Origin: Flavobacteriales bacterium
GTDB lineage: Bacteria > Bacteroidota > Bacteroidia > Flavobacteriales_E > Vicingaceae
Reading direction: 5' to 3'
DNA length: 64,000 bases
NCBI GenBank assembly: GCA_020635795.1
Contig: JACJZD010000005.1
Location: forward strand, 1-64,000
Part shown: positions 16,233-23,449 of the stretch, piece after piece
Layout of the letters: every line of letters starts with the position of its first letter
Position numbering within the stretch: the stretch's first letter is position 1
The notes under the pieces: generated by a model
The model's input: the letters and a program-made list of their open reading frames with translations, nothing else
What the model was told of the DNA's origin: nothing
Database searches by the model: none
Program-made: the position numbers and the translations under genes

Positions 16233-16295
16233 TTGATTAGGAAAATTACGTTTAACAAGCTCGGTTTAATACCGATTTAAGATATAGAAAAAATT

Positions 16296-17486
16296 ATGGG
16301 ATGTAGTAGTTGTGGTTCTGAAGGGGGTTGTGGTTCTGGTGGCTGCGGCTCTTCAAGCGGAGGTGGTTGTAGTAAAAGTGGTTCATGCAGCAGTTACAAA
16401 TTAAATGTTTTTGATTGGTTACTTGATATTGAATTACCTCACGGACAAGAAATTTTTGATTGCGTAGAAGTTCGTTTTAAAAATAGCCGAAAAGAATTTT
16501 TTAGAAATGTAGATAAATTATCGCTAAATGCTGGCGATGTTGTAGCTGTTGAATCTACTTCTGGACACGATATTGGTACCATTTCATTAACTGGTGAATT
16601 GGTAAAAAAACAGATGAGAAAACACAAAGTACCGTTCGATTCTCCTGAAGTAAAAAAAATATACCGATTAGCTAAAAAGACTGATATTGACAAGTGGATT
16701 GAAGCCCAAAAAATGGAAGTGGATACCATGTACAAAGCTCGTACTATTGCCATTGAACTTGGCTTAGACATGAAAATTAGCGACGTAGAATATCAAGGCG
16801 ATAAATCAAAAGCTATTTTCTATTATACTGCCGAAGCTCGTGTCGATTTTCGTGAATTAATTAAGCGTTTGGCTGATGAGTTTAAAGTGCGTATTGAAAT
16901 GAAACAAATTGGTGTTCGTCAAGAAGCTAGTCGATTAGGTGGAATTGGTTCGTGTGGAAGAGAATTGTGTTGCTCTACTTGGTTAACCGATTTTCGTTCG
17001 GTTTCTACCTCTGCTGCTCGTTATCAACAACTTTCGTTAAACCCACAAAAGCTTGCTGGGCAATGTGGAAAGTTAAAATGTTGTTTAAATTACGAGTTAG
17101 ATGCATATACTGATGCGTTGAAAATCTTTCCGGATACCAACATTAACTTGGAAACCGAAAAAGGTGTGGCATTTTACCGAAAAATGGACATTTTCAAAAA
17201 CTTGATGTGGTATTCTTACAAACACGAAGCCATTCAGTTTGTTGAAATAAAAGTGGAGCGTGTAAACGAAATTATAGCACTTAATAAAAAGGGTCAAAAA
17301 CCTCACGATTTAGTTGCTTTTGTTGAGCCAGTTAAAAAAGAATTTGTTGAGCCTGATTATGCAAATGTTGTTGGTCAAGATAGTTTAACTCGTTTCGACA
17401 ACACTCATAAAAAGAAGAAAAACAACAATAACAGAAATAGAAACAAGAAAAAGTTTTTCAAAAAGAATGATAACAACAAAAAATAG
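16296..17486 (+). CDS. ricT: PSP1/RicT-family regulatory protein with Cys/Gly-rich N-terminus
   Basis: Cytosolic protein of the PSP1 C-terminal-domain family; the Bacillus member RicT (YaaT) acts with RicA/RicF in mRNA maturation and phosphorelay control, and those partners are not seen here. 396 residues in three parts: residues 1-38 are a Gly/Cys/Ser-rich leader with nine cysteines (GCSSCGSEGGCGSGGCG...), the PSP1 core spans about 45-270 with RLGGIGSCGRELCCSTWL and QCGKLKCCLNYELDAY, whose cysteines bind Fe-S in RicT, and the last 30 residues are an Asn/Lys-rich basic tail. The start is fixed by the Cys-rich leader. Its 3' end overlaps gldH by 20 bp in another frame. Placement between holB and gldH fits Flavobacteriia. 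Confidence 0.85.
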   Translation: MGCSSCGSEGGCGSGGCGSSSGGGCSKSGSCSSYKLNVFDWLLDIELPHGQEIFDCVEVRFKNSRKEFFRNVDKLSLNAGDVVAVESTSGHDIGTISLTGELVKKQMRKHKVPFDSPEVKKIYRLAKKTDIDKWIEAQKMEVDTMYKARTIAIELGLDMKISDVEYQGDKSKAIFYYTAEARVDFRELIKRLADEFKVRIEMKQIGVRQEASRLGGIGSCGRELCCSTWLTDFRSVSTSAARYQQLSLNPQKLAGQCGKLKCCLNYELDAYTDALKIFPDTNINLETEKGVAFYRKMDIFKNLMWYSYKHEAIQFVEIKVERVNEIIALNKKGQKPHDLVAFVEPVKKEFVEPDYANVVGQDSLTRFDNTHKKKKNNNNRNRNKKKFFKKNDNNKK

Positions 17487-18000
17487 TGTTGGAAGGCGGA
17501 AGACGGAAGTTGGAAGTTGGAAGCAAAGCGTTTTCGGTATTCCTACTTTGATTTTTCTACTCGCTTTGCTCCTGTTTTCTTGTGATTCTAATAAAGTTTT
17601 TGACCAATATATTGAAGTAGAAAATGGCGATTGGAAACGTGAAAATGTTGCAAAGTTTACGGTCAATATTTCTGACACAACGAGTGCGCATAACCTTTAT
17701 ATCAATGTACGAAACAAAGGAAATTATCCGTTTAGTAACTTGTATATGTTTGTTAAAATTGAAGGTCCTGATGGTAATTTTTCTATCGATACTGTAAATT
17801 GTACCTTAGCAGATAAAAGTGGCAAATGGCTTGGCAAAGGCATTGGCGATTTGTGGGATGTAAAAGTGCCTTATATTGGCGGGTTTAAGTTTGCTCACTC
17901 AGGCGAATATCAATTTTCGTTTGAACAAGCCATGAGGGTTGAAAATGGTTTACAAGGAATTTCTGATATCGGATTAAGAATAGAACGTAAAGACGATTAA
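17467..18000 (+). CDS. gldH: gliding-motility lipoprotein GldH
   Basis: Outer-membrane or periplasmic lipoprotein required for gliding and type IX secretion-linked functions in flavobacteria. 177 residues with lipobox LLFSC (acylated C39) after a hydrophobic stretch at 28-37; the mature part matches GldH with FDQYIEVENGDWKRENVAKF, FVKIEGPDG and GDLWDVKVPYIGG. The ATG lies 20 bp inside ricT. Residues 8-20 are encoded by a GGAAG-type minisatellite (17489-17524), giving an unusually long, basic n-region before the signal peptide; a downstream start without this stretch would need a TTG at 17548. The next gene, PBP1A, starts 16 bp later. Confidence 0.88.
   Translation: MITTKNSVGRRKTEVGSWKQSVFGIPTLIFLLALLLFSCDSNKVFDQYIEVENGDWKRENVAKFTVNISDTTSAHNLYINVRNKGNYPFSNLYMFVKIEGPDGNFSIDTVNCTLADKSGKWLGKGIGDLWDVKVPYIGGFKFAHSGEYQFSFEQAMRVENGLQGISDIGLRIERKDD
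17489..17524 (+). repeat. GGAAG minisatellite inside the 5' end of gldH
   Basis: Five to six imperfect units of TTGGAAG/GCGGAAG/ACGGAAG type. Similar degenerate GGAAG/CCGAAG tracts sit in gaps at 53145-53171 and 57205-57236, but this one lies in coding sequence. Confidence 0.7.
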
Positions 18001-18016
18001 TACACTGCATTAAAAA

Positions 18017-20470
18017 ATGGCTAAAAATTCAAATACTCCACTTACTCCTAAAAAAATCATCTTGTATTTTTGGGGCCTGTTTGTTGTGCTACCAATGCTG
18101 TTGTTTTTCATTACCATGTGGTGTGCAAAAACGGGATCAATGGGATTCGACCCACTTCCTTCGTTACAAGAATTAGAAAACCCTAAAAGCAACTTAGCTT
18201 CAGAAATTATTACTACCGATGGAAAACTATTGGGCAAGTATTTTAAAGAAAACCGAACCAATGTAAAGTTTGAGGATTTATCTCCTCATTTGGTTTCTGC
18301 TTTAATAGCTACAGAAGATGAACGTTTTTTAAGTCATTCGGGAATTGATTTTAGAGGTTTAATGCGAGCAGTTATTAACCTAGGACGAGCTGGTGGAGCG
18401 AGTACCATTACTCAGCAACTGGCTAAAATGATGTTTCACGACAGAAAAGGTGGTATTTTCAATAAAATAAAACAAAAATTACAAGAACAAATTATTGCTG
18501 TTGAACTAGAGAAAAGATACACCAAGCAAGAAATTATTACCATGTATTTGAATAAGTTCGATTTTATCAATAATGCGGTAGGTATCAAATCGGCAAGTAA
18601 CGTTTATTTTAATAAAGAACCCATAGAATTAGACCTACAAGAAGCTGCCATGTTGGTTGGTATGGCTAAAAACCCAGCGCTTTATAACCCACTTCGAAGA
18701 GCAGAAATGACTCAAACCAGAAGAGAAGTAGTTTTAAAACAAATGTTGAAAAACGACTTTATCACCGATTTTCAGTACGATTCGTTAAGGGTTTTACCGC
18801 TTGGTTTAGATTACAAAATTGTTGACCACAAAGAAGGTTTAGCTCCTTATTATCGCGAGATTTTGAGAGGAGAATTACAGAAAATGTTTGACCAAAAGAA
18901 TGAAGATGGAACGTATGTTTATGCTAAAAAAGATGGCTCTCCATACAACATTTACATGGATGGGTTGAAAATTTATACCACCATCGATTCTAGAATGCAA
19001 ACTTATGCAGAGTGGGCCGTTCAAGAGTACATCGGTAAAACTTTACAACGTCAGTTTTTTACACATTTGGTAAAATACCGAAAAAACAAGTACCCTTTTG
19101 ATAACAGAATTTCTGACGATCAATACGAACAGATTATGCAAACGGCACGTTTACGAACGGCACGTTATCAAATTTTAACTGGTCAAGAATGTGAAAACTG
19201 TGGAAGAAGAGGAAAGTTTGTAGAAAAAAGTGGTCATTATTTTCAATGTACGGCAGAAGATTGCAACTTTAAACGTTGGGCTCCAGCAAAAGATTCGATT
19301 AAAATTATTTTCAACCAACCTACTCCTATGACGGTTTTTACTTATCAAGGAGACAAAGACACCATTCTTTCGCCAAACGATTCAATCCGTTACTACAAAA
19401 GCTTTTTACAAGCTGGGTTAATGGCAATGGACCCTCATACTGGCTATATTAAAGCTTGGGTGGGCGGAACCAATTTTACTCATTTCTCTTTCGACCACGT
19501 AAAATCTTCTCGTCGTCAGGTGGGCTCTACATTTAAACCCTTTGTTTATGCTACAGCTATTCAAAATGGTTATTCTCCTTGTTATGAGGTAACCAATACT
19601 CGTTATACCTTTAGAAAAGGAGAATTTGGTATTTTGCAAGATTGGACTCCAAAAAATTCTGACGGACTTTATGGTTGTAATGTGTCGTTAAAATATGCAT
19701 TAGCAAACTCTATGAACACCATTACAGCTTGGATTATGAAGCAATTTGGTCCTCAAGCCGTTGTTAAGCAGGCAAAAGCTATGGGCATAACTAGTCCATT
19801 AGAGGCGGTTCCGTCGCTTTGTTTAGGTGTAGCCGATTTAAGTGTTTACGAAATGGTTGGAGCCAACTCAACCATGGCAAATAAAGGTGTGTGGATTGAA
19901 CCCACCATGTACACTCGTATTGAGGATAAACATGGAAACGTAATTATCGACTTTAAACCCAAAACCAACGAAGCCATGAGCGAAGAAACAGCTTATGTAA
20001 TGTTGGATTTAATGAAAGGTGTGGTTGATGGCGAGCGTAACAACTGTGTAGGCAGTTTAATGAAAAACCCAAGAAATGTAAGTGGTACAGGAATGAGATT
20101 ACGAGGTTCAATTACTGAATCTAGACCTTACACAGGACACCGTTATCCTATTGCTGGTAAAACAGGTACTACTCAAAACAACTCCGATGGATGGTTTATG
20201 GGTTTAACCCCTGATTTAGTTACAGGCGTTTGGGTAGGTGCAGAAGAACGTAGTATTCGTTTTGCGACAACCGATATGGGGCAAGGTGCAAATACTGCAT
20301 TGCCAATTTGGGGTTATTTTATGCAGAAAGTTCATGCCGACCCAACACTAAAAATTTCTTCGGGCGATTTTGAAAAACCTGAAAAACCTCTAACCATTGA
20401 ATTAGATTGCGTAAAATATAATTTAGGGAAAAATTTGAATACGGATTACAACGATAGTCCTCAATATTAA
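18017..20470 (+). CDS. class A penicillin-binding protein (PBP1A-type)
   Basis: Bifunctional peptidoglycan synthase, 817 residues. One N-terminal membrane anchor (about 15-35) precedes the GT51 transglycosylase domain with catalytic E100 in EDERFLSHSGIDFRG and GASTITQQLAKM. The transpeptidase domain has S504-x-x-K507 (GSTFKPF), the SMN triad and K715-T-G-T. Between the domains, C392, C395, C411 and C416 form a CX2C-X15-CX4C zinc-ribbon-like insertion, which is unusual for a periplasmic protein. It follows gldH by 16 bp and precedes scoA by 12 bp, so it is probably in the same transcript. Confidence 0.93.
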   Translation: MAKNSNTPLTPKKIILYFWGLFVVLPMLLFFITMWCAKTGSMGFDPLPSLQELENPKSNLASEIITTDGKLLGKYFKENRTNVKFEDLSPHLVSALIATEDERFLSHSGIDFRGLMRAVINLGRAGGASTITQQLAKMMFHDRKGGIFNKIKQKLQEQIIAVELEKRYTKQEIITMYLNKFDFINNAVGIKSASNVYFNKEPIELDLQEAAMLVGMAKNPALYNPLRRAEMTQTRREVVLKQMLKNDFITDFQYDSLRVLPLGLDYKIVDHKEGLAPYYREILRGELQKMFDQKNEDGTYVYAKKDGSPYNIYMDGLKIYTTIDSRMQTYAEWAVQEYIGKTLQRQFFTHLVKYRKNKYPFDNRISDDQYEQIMQTARLRTARYQILTGQECENCGRRGKFVEKSGHYFQCTAEDCNFKRWAPAKDSIKIIFNQPTPMTVFTYQGDKDTILSPNDSIRYYKSFLQAGLMAMDPHTGYIKAWVGGTNFTHFSFDHVKSSRRQVGSTFKPFVYATAIQNGYSPCYEVTNTRYTFRKGEFGILQDWTPKNSDGLYGCNVSLKYALANSMNTITAWIMKQFGPQAVVKQAKAMGITSPLEAVPSLCLGVADLSVYEMVGANSTMANKGVWIEPTMYTRIEDKHGNVIIDFKPKTNEAMSEETAYVMLDLMKGVVDGERNNCVGSLMKNPRNVSGTGMRLRGSITESRPYTGHRYPIAGKTGTTQNNSDGWFMGLTPDLVTGVWVGAEERSIRFATTDMGQGANTALPIWGYFMQKVHADPTLKISSGDFEKPEKPLTIELDCVKYNLGKNLNTDYNDSPQY

Positions 20471-20482
20471 AACAAAATAACT

Positions 20483-21184
20483 ATGGCTATTAATAAAGTT
20501 GTTGCCAATGTTGAAGATGCAACAAAAGGAATTAAAGACGATATGACCTTAATGTTAGGTGGTTTCGGCTTGTGTGGAATACCTGAAAACTGTATCGCTC
20601 AGTTGGTAAAAATGAATGTAAAAGGGTTAACTTGTATCTCTAACAATGCTGGTGTAGACGATTTTGGGTTGGGTTTACTCTTACAAAACAAACAAATTAA
20701 AAAAATGATTTCCTCATACGTTGGCGAAAACGACGAGTTTGAACGACAAATGTTGAGTGGAGAATTGGAAGTTGACTTAATTCCTCAAGGTTCATTAGCA
20801 GAACGTTGTAGAGCTGGTGGAGCAGGAATACCCGCATTTTTTACCCCCGCAGGATACGGTACCGAAGTTGCCGAAGGCAAAGAAGTTCGAATATTTGATG
20901 GTAAACCTCACATTTTAGAAGCAGCTTTAACTGCCAATTTTGCCATAGTAAAAGCTTGGAAAGGCGATACTGCAGGTAATTTAATTTATAAAGCTACTGC
21001 CCGAAATTTTAATCCTATGATGGCTATGGCAGGTAAAATTACTATTGCCGAAGTAGAACATTTAGTCCCTGAAGGCGAATTAGACCCCAATTTTATTCAT
21101 ACTCCTGGCATTTTTGTACAACGCATTTTTCAAGGAGCAAATTACGAGAAGAGAATTGAACAGAGAACCGTTAGGAGTAAATAA
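20483..21184 (+). CDS. scoA: 3-oxoacid CoA-transferase subunit A
   Basis: Alpha subunit of succinyl-CoA:3-oxoacid CoA-transferase, which moves CoA between succinate and acetoacetate in ketone-body and short-chain acid use. 233 residues; LGGFGLCGIPENC is the family's N-terminal glycine-rich loop and SYVGENDEFERQMLSGELEVDLIPQGSLAERCRAGGAGIPAFFTPAGYGT is diagnostic when read as consecutive short motifs. Its partner scoB lies downstream, but the usual tight junction is interrupted by a 420 bp insertion carrying a four-helix-bundle gene. Confidence 0.93.
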   Translation: MAINKVVANVEDATKGIKDDMTLMLGGFGLCGIPENCIAQLVKMNVKGLTCISNNAGVDDFGLGLLLQNKQIKKMISSYVGENDEFERQMLSGELEVDLIPQGSLAERCRAGGAGIPAFFTPAGYGTEVAEGKEVRIFDGKPHILEAALTANFAIVKAWKGDTAGNLIYKATARNFNPMMAMAGKITIAEVEHLVPEGELDPNFIHTPGIFVQRIFQGANYEKRIEQRTVRSK

Positions 21185-21594
21185 TTTGAAAATGCCTTGA
21201 TTTGAGAATTTGAACATGAGAAACGATAAAGAAAATCTAATTGTAAATTTAACCTTTGCTTTTGCGATAAAAATTATCGATTTTTCTGAAGAAATTAGAT
21301 CTAAAAATCGTTTTGAGATGGCTTCTCAAATTTTTAGAAGTGGAACATCAATAGGTGCAAACATTAGAGAAGCTCAAAATGCGGAAAGTAAAGCTGACTT
21401 TATTCATAAATTTAAAATAGCCGCTAAAGAAACAGACGAGTTGATTTATTGGCTTCAACTATGTAAAGAATCAACACATTATCCAAGTCCTAATGAGGAG
21501 TTAATAAAAGAACTAAACACAATACATTTGATTATATCAAAAATTATTTCATCAAGTAAAAAGAAATAATTTTTCAAATTTTCAAATTTTCAAA
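21185..21594. mobile_element. four-helix-bundle gene cassette inserted between scoA and scoB
   Basis: The cassette starts right at the scoA stop with TTTGAAAA (21185-21192), TTTGAGAA (21201-21208) and TTTGAACA (21209-21216), and ends with three perfect tandem TTTTCAAA units (21571-21594). The two ends are inverted relative to each other, so the gene is bounded by imperfect inverted repeats. scoB starts 11 bp further on. Insertion into an otherwise standard CoA-transferase pair is the reading; mobility is not proven. Confidence 0.55.
21216..21569 (+). CDS. four-helix-bundle protein (23S rRNA intervening-sequence-type family)
   Basis: A 117-residue all-alpha protein of the family first seen as ORFs in 23S rRNA intervening sequences. 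Diagnostic stretches are FAFAIKIIDFSEEI, QIFRSGTSIGANIREAQNAESKADFIHKF and ELIYWLQLC. The ATG at 21216 is preferred to the in-frame TTG two codons upstream because that TTG belongs to the flanking repeat. It sits between scoA and scoB on the same strand and so would be co-transcribed with them. No rRNA lies near, so this is a stand-alone copy. The molecular role of the family is unknown to me. Confidence 0.85.
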   Translation: MRNDKENLIVNLTFAFAIKIIDFSEEIRSKNRFEMASQIFRSGTSIGANIREAQNAESKADFIHKFKIAAKETDELIYWLQLCKESTHYPSPNEELIKELNTIHLIISKIISSSKKK

Positions 21595-21604
21595 TTGATT
21601 AATT

Positions 21605-22261
21605 ATGTTAGACAAGATTGGAATAGCAAAAAGAATTGCACAAGAATTAAAAGATGGTTGGTATGTTAACTTAGGAATAGGTATTCCTACCTTGGTTGCT
21701 AACTTTGTAAACAAAGACATTACGGTTGAGTTTCAATCGGAAAATGGAATTTTGGGCATGGGCCCTTTTCCATTTGATGGAGAAGAAGATGCCGATTTAA
21801 TTAATGCAGGTAAACAAACCGTAACCTTACAACCTGGCGCTTCTATTTTTGACTCTGCAACAAGCTTTGCCATGATTAGAGGACAACATGTTCAGCTAAC
21901 GGTATTGGGTGCTATGGAAGTTTCTCAGAACGGCGATATTGCCAACTGGAAAATACCAGGTAAAATGGTAAAAGGTATGGGTGGTGCTATGGATTTAGTA
22001 GCTTCTGCAAAAAATATTATTGTTGCCATGATGCACACCAACAAAGCTGGCGAAAGTAAATTATTACCAGCATGTTCATTGCCATTAACTGGTGTTGGAT
22101 GTGTTACCAAAGTGGTTACCGAATTAGCGGTAATGGAAATTAAAAACGGTGCATTTTATTTGCTTGAACGTGCTCCAGGTGTTACGGTAGAACAAATTAA
22201 AACCGCTACCGCAGGTAAATTAGTTATTGAAGGAGAAATACCTGAAATGCAATTAGATTAA
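21605..22261 (+). CDS. scoB: 3-oxoacid CoA-transferase subunit B
   Basis: Beta subunit of succinyl-CoA:3-oxoacid CoA-transferase, 218 residues. The catalytic glutamate that forms the enzyme-CoA thioester is E46 in QSENGILGMGP; GIGIPTLVANF and the C-terminal TGVGCVTKVVTELAVMEI are family motifs. Together with scoA it makes the active heteromer. Its start codon is preceded by the TTTTCAAA repeats of the inserted cassette, so translation here is not coupled to scoA as is normal for the pair. DUF2750 follows after 11 bp. Confidence 0.93.
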   Translation: MLDKIGIAKRIAQELKDGWYVNLGIGIPTLVANFVNKDITVEFQSENGILGMGPFPFDGEEDADLINAGKQTVTLQPGASIFDSATSFAMIRGQHVQLTVLGAMEVSQNGDIANWKIPGKMVKGMGGAMDLVASAKNIIVAMMHTNKAGESKLLPACSLPLTGVGCVTKVVTELAVMEIKNGAFYLLERAPGVTVEQIKTATAGKLVIEGEIPEMQLD

Positions 22262-22272
22262 AATTATTTACG

Positions 22273-22725
22273 ATGTCTCAACATTCCATTAAAACAAAAG
22301 GGAACCACCAAGAATTCATAAAAAAAGTATGTGAAACTGGTGTTGTTTGGTGCCTTAAAAACAGTGAGGGATTAGCTACGTCTAATTCAACCATTTATGA
22401 AGGTAGAAAAGGTGAGCCAATTGGTTTGTTTTGTTTTTGGTCGGACAAAAAATTAGCACAAGATTGTGTGTTGGATAACTGGGACGATTATACCCCAAAC
22501 CAAATAACCTTGAGTGAGTTTATTGAAGATTGGTGTTTAGGAATCTCTAACGATGGTTATATGGTGGGCTCAAATTTTGACCAAAACATGATTGGAAGCG
22601 AAGTTGACGCATTAGACTTAATTATTGCTTTTAGCAAAGAACTCAAAACTCAAAAAAAAGAAATCAAGTTGAAAAAATTTGACCACATCAATACATTGGT
22701 TGATGAGATAGAGAAGTTGGGTTAA
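22273..22725 (+). CDS. DUF2750 domain protein
   Basis: Cytosolic 150-residue protein of the DUF2750 family, recognised from the stretches VCETGVVWCLKNSEG, PIGLFCFWSDKKLAQDC and LSEFIEDWCLGISNDGYMVGSNFD. The typical length is 100-150. The last 35 residues are a lysine-rich helix. The gene follows scoB by 11 bp and is probably on its transcript, although nothing links it functionally to CoA transfer. Function unknown. Confidence 0.75.
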   Translation: MSQHSIKTKGNHQEFIKKVCETGVVWCLKNSEGLATSNSTIYEGRKGEPIGLFCFWSDKKLAQDCVLDNWDDYTPNQITLSEFIEDWCLGISNDGYMVGSNFDQNMIGSEVDALDLIIAFSKELKTQKKEIKLKKFDHINTLVDEIEKLG

Positions 22726-22747
22726 AACAAATATTGATATTTCTTTT

Positions 22748-23392
22748 ATGCTCGAAATATTTTCTGAAACTATCACATTTAACATTCTAAAATCTCCATC
22801 ACTATTTGAGAGAATTATTGTTGTCCTGCTTTTTGTACTTCTATTTTTTGGGTTCATTTATATAGGTCCTCTTGTTTTTTTATGGTTAGGTATACCTTAT
22901 GATAAATTAACAGCAAAAATGATGATGATTATCTTACTGCCTCTTTTATATTTTTTAGAAAGACGCTACGATAAAAAAGTCAGAGGAAGAATAATTGGTG
23001 ATATTTCATTGGATAAAAAAGGACTAATAATAAATCAAAAAAATTGTTCAACAATTGAATTTAAAAATATTAAAATGTTATGGATAAATTTTGGAATGAA
23101 TACTGTAACAGAAAAAAGAACAGAATATAAATTCTCTGATTTCGAAACAATTAAAATAAAAATTATTGACTTAAATGACGAATCAATATTTTTTCATGTT
23201 AATAATCATGCTAACAATAATAAAACCTTGGTATCTGATTATTTAGACTATTTAAAGAAACACCATCATTTTTTCAAAATACATTTCCACGATCAAAAGA
23301 GATTTTCTAAAAAAGAATATTTTAAAACATTGAGAAGATATTCTGTTATGCAGTCAAGCCTTATTAAGCGAAATGGAAGACCACCTCGTTAG
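22748..23392 (+). CDS. membrane protein of unknown function
   Basis: I do not recognise this 214-residue protein. Two hydrophobic segments lie near the N-terminus (about 23-50 and 57-72), followed by a hydrophilic, lysine-rich C-terminal domain (about 73-214) with a mixed alpha/beta look: KGLIINQKNCSTIEFKNIKMLW and DFETIKIKIIDLNDESIFFH. It could be a PH-like domain tethered to the membrane, as in some small bacterial stress proteins. It comes 22 bp after DUF2750 and ends in a strong bidirectional terminator, closing the plus-strand run. AT content is higher than in the neighbouring genes. Confidence 0.6.
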   Translation: MLEIFSETITFNILKSPSLFERIIVVLLFVLLFFGFIYIGPLVFLWLGIPYDKLTAKMMMIILLPLLYFLERRYDKKVRGRIIGDISLDKKGLIINQKNCSTIEFKNIKMLWINFGMNTVTEKRTEYKFSDFETIKIKIIDLNDESIFFHVNNHANNNKTLVSDYLDYLKKHHHFFKIHFHDQKRFSKKEYFKTLRRYSVMQSSLIKRNGRPPR

Positions 23393-23434
23393 ATAAAAAA
23401 GAGCCAATTCAAATGAATTGGCTCTTTTTTATCT
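23391..23434. terminator. perfect bidirectional terminator
   Basis: A 20 bp perfect stem (A-rich start, GAGCCAATTC core) with an AAAT loop (23411-23414) and T-rich exit, overlapping the stop codon of the membrane protein gene. It lies in the convergent gap with the M49 peptidase gene and can serve both strands. Confidence 0.95.
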
Positions 23435-23449
23435 AAGTGTTTTTACTTC

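Noticed and set aside
21216..21569. 23S rRNA intervening sequence
   Set aside because: The protein family is right, but no rRNA sequence lies anywhere in the window; the gene is between scoA and scoB.
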